The notes under the pieces: generated by a model
Database searches by the model: none
Seen by the model: only the letters and a program-made list of their open reading frames with translations
What the model was told of the DNA's origin: nothing
NCBI GenBank assembly: GCA_013203785.1
Contig: JABMPJ010000093.1
Coordinates: 1 to 49,052, forward strand
Direction of reading: 5' to 3'
DNA: 49,052 bases
DNA from: Lentisphaerota bacterium
GTDB lineage: Bacteria; Verrucomicrobiota; Kiritimatiellia; UBA8416; JABMPJ01
Made by a program: the position numbers and the translations under genes
Shown here: positions 25,801 through 35,500 of the stretch, piece after piece
Layout of the letters: every line of letters starts with the position of its first letter
How positions within the stretch are numbered: the first letter of the stretch is position 1

Positions 25801-27637
25801 TATCGCCGCGCCGGCGGCCGGATTTGGAATCAGCGGTGCACCCGCAAGCGTCGCACCCACAAGCACCGCTACCTTCGTCGTCACCTTTACGGCGGCCACG
25901 GCCGGGCCGCACACCGGAGTGGTCCTCATTATCAGCGATGCCGTCAACAAGCCTGTCTTCACCTTCCCTGTGGACGCCTTCGTCCACGGGATGCCCCTGG
26001 TCACGACGCTGCCCGCCACAACGGTCAGCACCAACAGCGCGACGCTCAACGCCAGCGTGAATCCCTTGGGCAGCCCCACGACGGTATCGTTCGAGTATTC
26101 CGTTGCATCATGGTTCCCGCCTGAAGGGGACGTCAGCACCTTCGCGGGCAGCGGTGCAACCAACCCCGTGCTCAACGGTGCGGCTTTGAGCGCTACCTTT
26201 AATCGGCCTGGCGGTGTGGCGATCGATGCGGCGTCGACGATCTATGTCGCGGACACAGGCAATCACGTCATTCGCAAGATTAGTGCGGCCGGTGTGGTCA
26301 GTACTCTCGCGGGCTCGGGCCTGGCTGGTTTTGCGAATGGAACGGGGGCCGCCGCACAATTTAATGGACCGACCGCACTCGCGGTCGACGCAGCCGGGAA
26401 CGTCTATGTCGCCGACACCGAGAATCAGCGCATCCGTAAGATCACGCCGGCCGGTGTCGTCACAACACTCGCCGGGTTCGGCTTCGCGGGCTTCGCGGAT
26501 GGCGAGGGGGTGGGCGCGCTGTTCGATACACCCTTAGGGGTCGCCGTGGATGGCGATGGCAACGTCTATGTCGCTGACAGCGAAAATCGCCGCATCCGCA
26601 AGATTACGCCGCTCGGCGTGGTCAGCACCTTTGCGGGCAGCGGCATAATTGGCGGCGATGACGGACCGGCTGAAACGGCGGAATTTTGGGCGCCAGTAGG
26701 GGTGGCCATTGATGGGAATGGCACCCTCTACGTGGCCGACCGCGGCCTGAACCGCGTCAGAACCATTACACCAGCGGGCGTGGTCAGCACCATCGATGGC
26801 GCTAACTTTACAGACCTCTCCTGCATCGCGGTGGATGCGCTGGGCAACGTGGTGGTGGCGCAGCCTGATGTTCCTGCCCTCTACGCCATCCGAGCCGGCG
26901 CGGACATACGTACCTACCTTGCCGGGAGTTTCTCGCCGGGATACACGAATGGATATTCGGCCTATGCGGCATTCAATGAGCCATCCGGCGTGGCCGTCGA
27001 CCCCTTTGGAACGGTTTATGTGGCGGACACCGACAATAATCGCATTCGGAAGTTCGTCTCATATACCACACGCGTGACCGTGCCGACGCCGCTTGCCGCC
27101 ACCAACGGCTGGCTTGCGGTATCCGTTGGCCTGACGGGGCTGACGCCGGATGAGCAATACTACTTCCGCGCGTTTGGGCGCAGCGCCTACGGCTCGACCA
27201 ACGGGCTCACAGAGAGCTTCTTCGCCAGTCTTAGCGGTTCGATTGGCTCGTGGCGTGGACGCTACTTCGGGAGTGCAGAGAACAGCGGAGCCGGTGCGAA
27301 TGATCAGAACGCCGATTCGGGCGCACTCCTGAACTGGGTCGAGTATGTCTTCGGTCTCGATCCCTTCAACGACGCCGATGACCTCTTGCCGCGATGGAGT
27401 CGTGATGGGGATGTCTTCACGATCACCTACCGCCGACCCAAGGGCGCTGCGGATGTCACCTATGAGATTGTGCGTACGGATGACCTGCCGTCTGGCTTTG
27501 CACCGATCGCCGTGACCGAATTGATCGGAAGTGTCGACACCTGGACCGAGGAGGTCGAGGTGCGGATCACCATCCCGGGCGCTGGACCTGGGGCATTTTT
27601 CTATCAATTGAAGGCCACCACAACGTTTACCCCCTGA
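19790..27637 (+). CDS. Main part of the giant exported beta-helix/NHL protein
   Basis: Continuation of the gene starting at 18822. It finishes module 1, then has three more choice-of-anchor Q beta-helix modules (about 19965-20855, 20860-21715, 21720-22770), each opening with a T/N-x-ADSGxGSLRD signature and closing with PDIGAFE-like sequence. Three 6-blade NHL propellers follow (about 22865-23840, 24475-25490, 26130-27060), with blades reading VYVADxxNxRIRK and VTTLAGSGTAGFxDG. Between them are fibronectin-like linkers (TTYYYYWEQEGTNIVGA) and two choice-of-anchor D domains (about 23985-24330, 25640-25990). The C-terminus carries a GxxLNWVEYVFGLDPFND module typical of PVC exoproteins. The initiating ATG at 19790 is probably not a true start. 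Surface or extracellular location is inferred. Confidence 0.88.
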   Translation: MLGPLADNGGPTLSMALLPGSSALDVAGATPLTRDQRGAPRSHAGGPDIGAFERIASGIIVTATADSGVGSLRSAIVFSPAGSTITFDTPLNGATIGLTSGELTMPAHSLTIDAFGLPDGVAISGSNSSRVFHVVSGSTTILDHLTIKDGQSSSAGGGLLNQGDLTLRHVTVSGNSAVSFGGGIENQGPLLVVNSTFSGNHSNSDGGAFDLNGGTLTLVNSTVSDNSSGTDGGGMWQFGTTYIENSIIASNTATGSGNDIFMFSGTVVPTGANLVGNNDTITNVFPSGPLVGTLASPLNPLLGALSDNGGPTFTMALLAGSPAIDAGGVTTLITDQRGAPRSAGGSGPDIGAFEVITTALQVTTTADAGLGSLRDATTFSPSSSTITFDPSLSGATITNLTDQLTVYRSMAIDASALPGGLTVSGNNAWRVFEVFQPVTFSGFTITGGNANGHGGALYNYAVTTLNNMTLFGNTATGNGGAIFSVSGLLTLNNVTLTGNSGVYGGAIRGAGSLALVNSTIVSNTATISGGGIDSSSPLAMMNSIIAANSAPTGPDVRKSGAAIVTTGVNLVGDLSDSTLSAGATVLVGAPLLAPLGDFGGPTRTMPPLFGSLAIDAGGPTALASDQRGAWRQGQPDIGAVEYISVVTNVADSGDGTLRDTIHLASPAATITFDGVPGGSTIALSSGQLRPERDLTIDASSLSGGVAVDAGDSSRLFEVTSGRSLTLRGLVLTNGYAVDGGAIYNEGTLILLDMTLSGNNGIVSGGAIFNDGSGAHLTLERSTLSGNHADIWGGAIFNSASASMTLGRSTLSGNTAAYGGAIFCRNDGGPVALLNTTVCSNSANFGGAIYVDSPGLTLQNSTLSGNSAANQGGGIYALSSAFSMENTILGGNSAPGGPDLYKNSGTTTLLGMNLLSDLTDSLLSAGNPGLLVGDPLLAALADNGGRTHTMALLSGSPALDAGLFIAGSSPATDQRGIERRLGGVLDIGAYERSTLLPTSVNLAAQWGTNGIPGAFLWVSTDSNFPSGITVSTLAGTNVEGYADGVYPAGLLRIPYGVAVASNGTLFVGDAGDIRIRRMLSNGSLGTLAGSGLFDYVDGASPSAAFAAPMGVAVDSVGAVYVADSENHRIRKVTPSGTVSTVAGSGTGFADGPAYSAKFACPTGVARDGSGNLYVADMLNNRIRKISAGGQVTTVAGSSTPGSADGQGAAASFNHPFGIALGGDGNLYVTDRDNHLVRKVTPTGYVTTQAGEVSKGLHDSSNPLTARFAYPTGIAVDRALNIYVADRDNHCIRMITTNGVTTIAGTNTIGFVNGDGAAARFSSPVGVAVDGQFDLYVADANNHCIRKISTQPKRFSDVTVAGGDFTAQLQNLAPGTTYYYYWEQEGTNIVGATRSFTTGSPGIAVHEGADTNAPLLTSGQPSPLAFGVTARDIPVWRTITLANTGTFDLTVSGITSPPGYTVPGFTPGTLAPGATLTLQLQFVSATVGAFSGSVVITSDAVGTPQFSLPVLCTVASPPTVVTQPADTLLLHDATLHASVNPAGYATDVTFTYSTDADLAGPLEVHSLAGSGTNGLQIGTGAFAEFNAPQGVAIDSNGVVYVADQLNHRIRRVYTNGFAESFTGYGIAGFQDGSGPEGVRFNHPTGVALASDGTLYVADMLNHRIRKVTSGGVVTTLAGSGTAGFLDGAAGTAQFLLPTGVAVDAAGRVYVADAGNNRVRLIATNGVVSTLAGSGVAGFANGAATTTAKLNAPQGVAVNAAGTIVYIADRDNHRIRAIQTGQVTTLAGQGTAGYLDGAGTTARFSSPSGIALTSDGQLLVADRDNHCIRKIAIPGGVVTTLAGSTMPGYADVPGPSGRLEPATHAQFTSPNAIAVNAAGRMAVADTGNARIRSLSRGTLETVLVTPALTGLTDQLTGFAVSDRFEPDVTYYFRAAGTNIGGRSEGAILSFMITRPTIAVHAGDTVAAAEVLPAQLTPISIGATAQNTPIQKTFTIANSGNLGLTISVIAAPAAGFGISGAPASVAPTSTATFVVTFTAATAGPHTGVVLIISDAVNKPVFTFPVDAFVHGMPLVTTLPATTVSTNSATLNASVNPLGSPTTVSFEYSVASWFPPEGDVSTFAGSGATNPVLNGAALSATFNRPGGVAIDAASTIYVADTGNHVIRKISAAGVVSTLAGSGLAGFANGTGAAAQFNGPTALAVDAAGNVYVADTENQRIRKITPAGVVTTLAGFGFAGFADGEGVGALFDTPLGVAVDGDGNVYVADSENRRIRKITPLGVVSTFAGSGIIGGDDGPAETAEFWAPVGVAIDGNGTLYVADRGLNRVRTITPAGVVSTIDGANFTDLSCIAVDALGNVVVAQPDVPALYAIRAGADIRTYLAGSFSPGYTNGYSAYAAFNEPSGVAVDPFGTVYVADTDNNRIRKFVSYTTRVTVPTPLAATNGWLAVSVGLTGLTPDEQYYFRAFGRSAYGSTNGLTESFFASLSGSIGSWRGRYFGSAENSGAGANDQNADSGALLNWVEYVFGLDPFNDADDLLPRWSRDGDVFTITYRRPKGAADVTYEIVRTDDLPSGFAPIAVTELIGSVDTWTEEVEVRITIPGAGPGAFFYQLKATTTFTP

Positions 27638-27653
27638 GCAGCCGGAAGAGCCT

Positions 27654-29561
27654 ATGACTAAGAGATTAAAGCATCATGTTCACTTCACGCTGGCCCTGGC
27701 ACTCGCCGCCGTCGTGGTCGACGTCGCGAGCGCGCAGATCGGCGAGCAGGAGATCAGCCTGGTTTCCGGCTGGAACTCGGTATGGCTCGAAGTGCAGCCG
27801 ACTTACACCAACGGCCATCCGCAAGCCGGTTCGCCGATGACCCCCGATGATGTGTTCGGTGCCTACCCCGCCGTAGTGACCGTCGCCTCGCCCAAGCTGC
27901 TCTCTGGCCTGGGCGAATTCTTTGGCGATGCGCCCACCAACGGTGCCTACACCAGCTTTAACCAGGAAGGCTGGGCCCAGTGGCATAGTCCGACCGGGCT
28001 CGTCGACGAGCTGGTCGCCATGCTGGGCAACCGGCCCTACATTATTGAAGCCACTGCCGGCACGACGTTCACACTGCAGGGCGAGGCGCGCTTCTTCCGT
28101 CCCACATGGACACCGGACCGCTACAACCTGATCGGATTTGGGCTGGATGCCACTACGCCGCCGACGTTCAACCAGTTCTTCCCGCCCGCCGGGACGCGTC
28201 ACCCGCTTGCCAAGATCTACAGCATGAATGCCGCGGGTATCTGGTCGGTTGTGTCGGCCGGTGCGGCCATGCAGAGCGACAAGGCCTACTGGATCTTCTC
28301 GGACGGTCCCTCTGATTATATGGGACCTGTCTCTGTGGCCTTCGACGGTATGGCGCTGGGCACGCTCAATTTTGGCGGACCGCTCGACGCCCAGGACGTG
28401 ATATCGGGCGTGACGACGCAGCAATTGGACCTCGAAGAGGTGACTTTCTCCAACCTGGGGACCAACGCGGCGACACCGCGTCTGTCGCTACAAGCCAACC
28501 TGGCTTGGCCGTCACAGTTGGCAGCCGATCTCCGGCTGTATGATGTGGCGCCGGAGACCAACAGTCTGGCGCACCTGCTCGGTCCTGAGATCGGTGCAAA
28601 CTTTGTCTTCAGCCAAGCCATCCCAACCACCGCCACCGCCTACCTGACAATCGGTGCCAAACGCAGCTGGTCCACCGGTCGATCCGACCGCGTGCATCTG
28701 CATCGCCTCAATACCGGGGCACGAACGGAGTTCTGGCTGCCCGTCCGCGCGCTGCACGATGATCGGCAATTCTCTGGCGAGCTGCCCCCCGCCGTGCCGG
28801 GTCAGCCCGCCACGCCAACCACCGGCCTCTGGGTGGGCGAGGTGATCGCCGACCAGGTCAGCAGCATCGTCGAAGACGGCTCGCCCTCGCGACCCGCAGC
28901 TGGATCGGCACCGCTGCGTATCCTGTTTCACGCCGATAGCAACGGCGTTGTGCGCCTGCTCTCCCAAGTGACCATCATGCAGACGAAATCAGCAGACCCT
29001 GACCTTCCGTCGGAGCCCGTACTGGTTGTGGACGCTGCGCGCATCCCCTTCTTTGAAGGCATCAAGGAGCGCCGCGGCAAGCGCGTCGGCCTCCGCCTCG
29101 AGTCGGTAGCCTATGACATGCCGCGCAAACTGGATGCGGTCTCGCAGGCCGAGCTGCTCGCCGTAACAAATCTGGTCGGCGAGGCGGCGGTACGCGACTA
29201 CCTTGCGAGCCAGCAGGGCCGCCCGCCCAAACTGGCGGAGACGTACCATCTCGACTGGCCGCTGGACGGCCTCATCGGTGCAGGCCAGACGCTGCAGACC
29301 GCTGTGGCGGCGCCGCTTCGCCTCGATCCGTTTCATCGTTCGAATCCATTCCGGCACGCCTATCACCACGATCAAGCGCGCGGGCCCAGTATCACGCGCC
29401 GACTGGAAATCGTATTTGACGCCGATCCAGCCATTACCGGACTCCTGCGGGGGCGCTACGAAGAAACCATCGACGGTCTGATCAAAGACAGTCTCGTCAT
29501 CAGCGGCCGGGTTGAACTGCGACAGGTGAGCGGTGTCGCAGCCCTGGAAGGAGCGGAATAG
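27654..29561 (+). CDS. Exported protein of the giant cluster, function unknown
   Basis: A 635-residue secreted protein with a clear signal peptide (cleavage after VASA, residue 27). The mature N-terminus reads EISLVSGWNSVWLEVQPTY, a pattern common in PVC secreted proteins of unknown role. A part around 28240-28320 has the WSVVSAGAAMQSDKAYWIF stretch, and the rest looks beta-rich with no recognised catalytic motif. The C-terminal 200 residues include DPFHRSNPFRHAYHHDQ, histidine-rich. It starts 16 nt after the NHL giant and ends 9 nt before the next giant ORF, so it is co-transcribed and probably part of the same assembly. I do not assign a function. Confidence 0.85.
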   Translation: MTKRLKHHVHFTLALALAAVVVDVASAQIGEQEISLVSGWNSVWLEVQPTYTNGHPQAGSPMTPDDVFGAYPAVVTVASPKLLSGLGEFFGDAPTNGAYTSFNQEGWAQWHSPTGLVDELVAMLGNRPYIIEATAGTTFTLQGEARFFRPTWTPDRYNLIGFGLDATTPPTFNQFFPPAGTRHPLAKIYSMNAAGIWSVVSAGAAMQSDKAYWIFSDGPSDYMGPVSVAFDGMALGTLNFGGPLDAQDVISGVTTQQLDLEEVTFSNLGTNAATPRLSLQANLAWPSQLAADLRLYDVAPETNSLAHLLGPEIGANFVFSQAIPTTATAYLTIGAKRSWSTGRSDRVHLHRLNTGARTEFWLPVRALHDDRQFSGELPPAVPGQPATPTTGLWVGEVIADQVSSIVEDGSPSRPAAGSAPLRILFHADSNGVVRLLSQVTIMQTKSADPDLPSEPVLVVDAARIPFFEGIKERRGKRVGLRLESVAYDMPRKLDAVSQAELLAVTNLVGEAAVRDYLASQQGRPPKLAETYHLDWPLDGLIGAGQTLQTAVAAPLRLDPFHRSNPFRHAYHHDQARGPSITRRLEIVFDADPAITGLLRGRYEETIDGLIKDSLVISGRVELRQVSGVAALEGAE

Positions 29562-29570
29562 GTGCATCCC

Positions 29571-32500
29571 ATGACGAACATATTCAGGTCTGTTTCTGTT
29601 GACGGCACTCAGGTAAAGGCCCCCACATGGGGCCTGCGTCTGACAACGCTTCTCCTTCTCGCGTCCGCAGTGATATCGCCGGCGGCACTGCCCCCTAGCT
29701 CCGGTGGACCCGACAACTTTGGTTACCGCTACAGCGATAGCCGTCCGACGCTGAATGGCCTGCCCACAGGCGTAGACAGCCAATTCGGCTGGGATGTGGC
29801 CCTCGATGGCTCCTTGATGGTCGCCGGTGCTCCTTTTGAGCCCAGCCAGAACCTCGACAAGTCGGGCAACGTCTACGTCTATGATTTGGCCAGCGCAACC
29901 CCGTCGCTGCCCATCGCCTCGTTGAATAATCCCACGCCTGCCGCGGACGACGAATTCGGCTATCACGTGGCGATTTCAGGCACGCGTGTGGTGGTGAGCG
30001 GTCGCACCCTCGGCTCGGGTGTCTACGTCTATGACCTGGCGAATGCGAACCCGACCATCCCGGTAGCCCAGCTCAGCGGGTACGCTTCGGACGTTGCCAT
30101 CGCGGGAAACTGGGTAGCGATCGGGGTGGCCAACACAGACGTGCGCCTATACGACTTGACGCAGGAATTCCCGACGAATCCCGTCTATACGATCACGCAG
30201 CCGTTTACAAACACGATCAACAATCAGTTTGGTGTTTCTGTGGCTATGTCAGGCAGTCGTCTGATCGTGGGAGACTCGTTCTATTCCGGGGTCACGAATG
30301 AGGCAGGGGCTGCCTTTGTGTATGACCTGAGCGGCCTGACACCAACCACTCCTATCCGGAGCCTCTATCTCCCTCCTGGCGGACAGAGCCTTTTCGGTAC
30401 CGACGTGGCTATCGACGGCACGCGTGTCGTGGTCGGCGAGCAGAACGGGTATGCCTATGTGTACGACCTGAACGACTCCAATACGGTTCTGACGTTGGAG
30501 TCCCCGTCTCTAGGGACTGACCAATTCGGTTCGCATCTCTCCATTTCTGGCTCGCGCGTGATCGTCGGCGCAGAAAACGATGACACGGGCGCCGCCTCGG
30601 CGGGGAGTGCATACCTGTACGAGCTGAATAGTGCATCCCCGACCAATCCGATCGCCACGTTGCGCAATCCCTCCCCTGTACTTCAAGGTCACTTCGGTGG
30701 CGGGGTCGCGATCGCGGGCACGCGGGTCGTCGTGGGGGCTTTTGCAAATAGCCTGGGTGCCGCACAGGCCGGCATCGTTTACGAGTATGCGTACCCCTCC
30801 ACCACGCCCACCAGGCTCATTACGCCGCCCGGCAGCTACCCGGCCACGCCGGCCCTGAACTTCACCGAGCTTGATGGCGCACCAGGCGCTTTGGAGGTCA
30901 GCGGGCTGACGACGGATGACTCAACCCAGGCCGTAGATATTGGGTTTCCGTTCTTCTTCTATGAGCAGGAACACACGGTGGTCTATCCCTCGTCCAACGG
31001 GTTGCTGGCCTTTGGCCAGGGCAACCCGAGCTTCAGTCCCACCGTGATTCCCAACGGCGGTAGCGGCGGGGTGAGGAATTTCATCGCCCCCTTCTGGGCC
31101 GACTTGATTGCAGGCGCAAGCGGCAAGGTGTTCTACAAGACCATTGGAGACGCGCCTAGTCGGATCTTTATCATCGAGTACAAGAACTTTGAACAGCTTA
31201 GTCACTCCGCCAATAAGATTACCGTTCAGGCTAAGCTATTCGAAGGAAGCAACGCGATTGAGTTCCAGTATCGCTCAATCAGCAATTTCACTGCGGTGGT
31301 CGGCAAGAAGCGCACGATCGGAATCGAGGATGCCTCCGGGCTGCGCGGTCTTCAGTACCGCTACGGGGATGTGGGCAATGAATCCAGCGATCTACCGTCC
31401 TCACCATTCGCCGTTCGATTCGAGCGCCCGGTCTTTACCGAAGTCGAGAGTACGTTCGAAGCGCCGGACGGAAGCCTGCGTTCGGTCGCCATCGGTGGCA
31501 AGCTGCGGCCGCACGCCGGCCGCTTTGCCGTGCCATACGGATCGGTACAGCGTTTCGAAGCACCCGAATTCGTCTATCTGAACAAGGACCTCGTCGAGCT
31601 CGACGCCATCGGCGCGTTGAACCATCCCGATCCTGAGAAGATCGCCTACTACCGGGTCAAGAACCTCGGGTACGCGATTGATGGCGAGGACGTACAGGGC
31701 GTGGATCTGTTCTTTGAGCGCACCATCACAGGCGACATCAAGGTCATTTGGCGCTGGGAATTGGAGCACGCGGTGATCGTGGACTCCGCCACCGGTGATA
31801 GCGGTTTAGGCAATCCTGATCCGGGCGTGGGTCGCTTCTGGATGAAGAAAGATACGCAGTTCAGCGCCGCGATTGACACGATTGTGGAGGACTCGGTTGG
31901 CGGCGTCCGCGTCAGAAACACGGGCTATGCCTCCACCACCTACCCGGTCGATGGCACACCAATCACGGTGATCACGGACCTCACCGCGGCAGGCTCCCGC
32001 ATGGTGACCGATGTCGTGCTTATTGATGGTCCACTGCGCATCAAGTGGTTGTCACTCGGCGAGGTCCGTTACCGCTTTGATGCAACGACCTCGTCCGGGG
32101 TCGGTTTGCAGCAGCTCAACGGCGAACCTTTTGTGCGCGTCTACGCGACGAACGGGCTGAGCTCTGTGACCTATTTTGGCCCGACGACCAACGGGGTCGG
32201 CGCGGGGCCGAATATCGATGTCTGGATTCCGCTCGAGCGCCGCGTCGATGTGGGCTGCTTCTATCGCACCTTCGACCGCTGTCTCACGCTGGCCGGCCCA
32301 ACGCCGGAGCAAGCGGATTCCTTTATCGCCAATCCTTCCGGGGATCTACCCAGTACGCTGACGCTATCGAGGTTGGTGGATGTCGACCTCATGGATAGTG
32401 AGGGGCGCACGCGTCTGGCCAGAGTGCACTCCGTCAGTGAGGTATCCTCGCCTTCCGAGATTCACTGGCTGATGCAGCCCACCGTCTTTCGAGCTGAAAT

Positions 32501-35500
32501 CCCCTTGGGGGAGGGGCTGAATGCTGTGACGCCGGACAACTGGCTGGTGCCAGCGCTGTGTGGATCGGATCCTGTGCTACGAACCGGCGTGATCGGTCCC
32601 GGCGGCCCCTTCAGCGGCCCGAAGCCCGATCTCGACGATGCCGGTGTGACGGATGGTGACGCGCAGGTGTGGGACCAGACGGGCAAAGTGCTCTATCCGG
32701 TTCAGCCCGGCAGCTATACGATGGCCTGGCCGGACGCCAATCTGGCCGCGACCACCTACGCCATTGAGATCGTCAGTGGTTTCCCCGGCGACACCCAACG
32801 GCTCAGTTCCGTGCGCCAGGACGTGTGGGGTCACCGCCTGACCACCATTATCCCGATCTCCCCAGAGGCGACACCTGCGGCTATGGACGGTTTTGGGCAG
32901 GCGCTGACCAATGGCGTCGGCGCTCCGCTCTACTACCTCAAGCATGTCGTTATCGGACCTGTGGCCGACGCCTTCCCTGGTGCACCCACGGCACACTATC
33001 GCCACCTCTTCGACCAGGAGGCGTCACGCCGCCCACCCACGCGGCTGGATGACGACGCTACGGATCGTTGGCAATTCCGCAGCATGCCTTTCTCTGAGAG
33101 CGCGGTTGGCGCGTTGATCGATGCCTCGAATGGCCAGGATTATCAGGCCCAGGGCGCGGGACGCAGCGTGCTCCTCTATAGCTATCGACCCGATCCGACC
33201 GAAACCGCCACCGGCGACCTCACCAAGGAGCGCCTCGCCGTTCGGATCGTGCGCTCCGAGGCCATCGCGCTGGTCGAACCCACGACGACCGCACTCGGAC
33301 GCAATGTGCTACGACCGGGGGCGTCCGGTCTGGGCCTTGTCCGCTCCGGTGCGACCCCGACCTCCATCGTCCCCGGTAAAAATTTCACGGTCGATTTCTG
33401 GGTCGATTTCGGGAGCATCTCATCCAACCAGGTCCTGCTCGATTTGGGCAACATTCCGTTGACCGTGCAAGTCGACCCGGTTGCCAGAACGCTGCGCGCC
33501 ACCTACTTCAATATGGATGTGACGCGTGCGCTGCCCGACAGCGATGCGGACTGGCATCACGTCATCGTGCATGTCTTCGAGAGTCTCCTCGGCGGCATCG
33601 CGCCACGCACCTCCCTGGCGCTCGCGCTCGATGGTGTGTCGAAAGAGAACGCGGTGCTGAATACGGTCGCAGGCGTTTCCAGCAACGCGCCCACGCTGCT
33701 TATCGACTCCACCGTTCAGAGCAACAGCCTGCGACTCGGCGTGGGTAATGCGGCGGGCTCGGGCCTGCGCATGGATGGCGTGCGACTCTACAGTTATCCC
33801 GCTCAGACGACAGCCTCCCAGGCCCGACTTTCGTTTGCCGCTCGAGAATTCCTCTATTCGGGCGCGGGGACCCCTCCCGCTGTCCTCCCGCTACTCAAGT
33901 TTGGTTTCGAGGCGGGGCCGGTCGGGACGCTCTACGCCAACGAGGGCAGTGTGGCTGGCGTCGGACTTGGCGTGTTGGCCAGTGACGTGCGCGAGCGCGA
34001 CAACCTACAGGAAGTCGCGACACGCATTCGCTCCGTATTGGATCGGGCCGGATTCGGATCCGGCTATGTGCTGAATGAGCTGTCCAACTACAATGCCGCC
34101 CTCTACCAGCGCGACGCGGCGGTCGGCGGCTGGGGACCGTTGTACCCGGTCAATAGAAGCTTCTTGTTCACCGGGTCGAGCGAGCTGCAGATCGCGTACT
34201 ATGAGAATCCTTACCTGAACTATCCGACCTCCTCTGAACACCTCCATCCCAACGTAGCCTGGCCCTATGTCGCCGCGGCCTACACGAATGTGGTCTACCC
34301 CATGGAGGGGCCGCATAAGGATAATCGACTCTACATCGCCAGCCGCATCGGTTCGGAAGGTGTGGATCTCACGGGCAGGCCTCAGACGGTCTTTGATCTG
34401 GCGCACTATGCCAATCTCACCATCTACAACCAGTCGGATCGCGGGCTGGCGGGCTTCAATCCCAACGAGGAACACGCCCTCGCGGCGGTATCCTATCGCC
34501 CCTCTCTGAAGGTCAAGAATATGGGCGAGAGCCTGGCCAACAATCCGCCCCTGGCCGCCTATGCGCTTCAGAGCGCGAATAACCGGCTGTCCCTCGATCC
34601 GAATCTCTATACGTCGGACCCGTGGGTGCTCGTCGAGGTGGACAACCTGGAGCGCGGTGAGACGGAAATGGCAGCCTACCTGGTTCGTGACCAGCGCAAC
34701 GGCGCCGTCCCGTTCCCGCGCCCGCTGGATAGTGAGCTTGCGGATGGGCTCACCTATGAAGCCGCACCCAATCCCGATGACCGCTTCCTGACCATCGACC
34801 CCGCGAAATCGCATGACTTCGCCTACCGCTTCGACTATCCGATCTTCGCCGGCGATCTGGTGATTCCTCCCTATCCCTTGAGTCTCGTCGTCGGCAACGT
34901 GACTATGGCGGATGACCGCGGTGGAAACATCCAGGTGGATGGTCTCAACCAACGTACGTTCTGGAAGGATGTCAACAGCAACGCCTGGGTGGTCGCTGGC
35001 GACGGTACCTTCTTCAACCAATATTTCTACCCCTATCGCAGCGATTTCTACCTGCCGGGGGTCACACCGGGGACGCCGGTGGCCTGGCTACCGCAGAACA
35101 CCTCATCGGTCTTTGTGGCCGCTGCCGCCACTCAGACCGATCCGCCGTCGCCCCTGGCCGATCTCCTGGCACCTGTGCAGGTGGTCTACCATTCGTTCTG
35201 GCGCTCGGACTATCCCAAGCTCAAGCGTGGTGAGACGCTCACCTACCAGGGCGGCGAGTACTACAATGAACACCCCGGCGTCCCAGGGCTGCCCGCCCTG
35301 GTCGCTATGGGTGCCGCCGAAGTGGTCTACGACAGCGCCACGCCGGAGATGATCATTACGGATGGTGCGCTCACGAACTACTCGGCGCGGGTCATCCGTC
35401 CCTTGGACCGTCACGAGGCCCCCCTCACGACGGCCGAGATCACGGCCGCCGGCTTCTCGCCCGCTTCACCAACCCTGTTTGTGATTGGTGAGCGCTGGTA

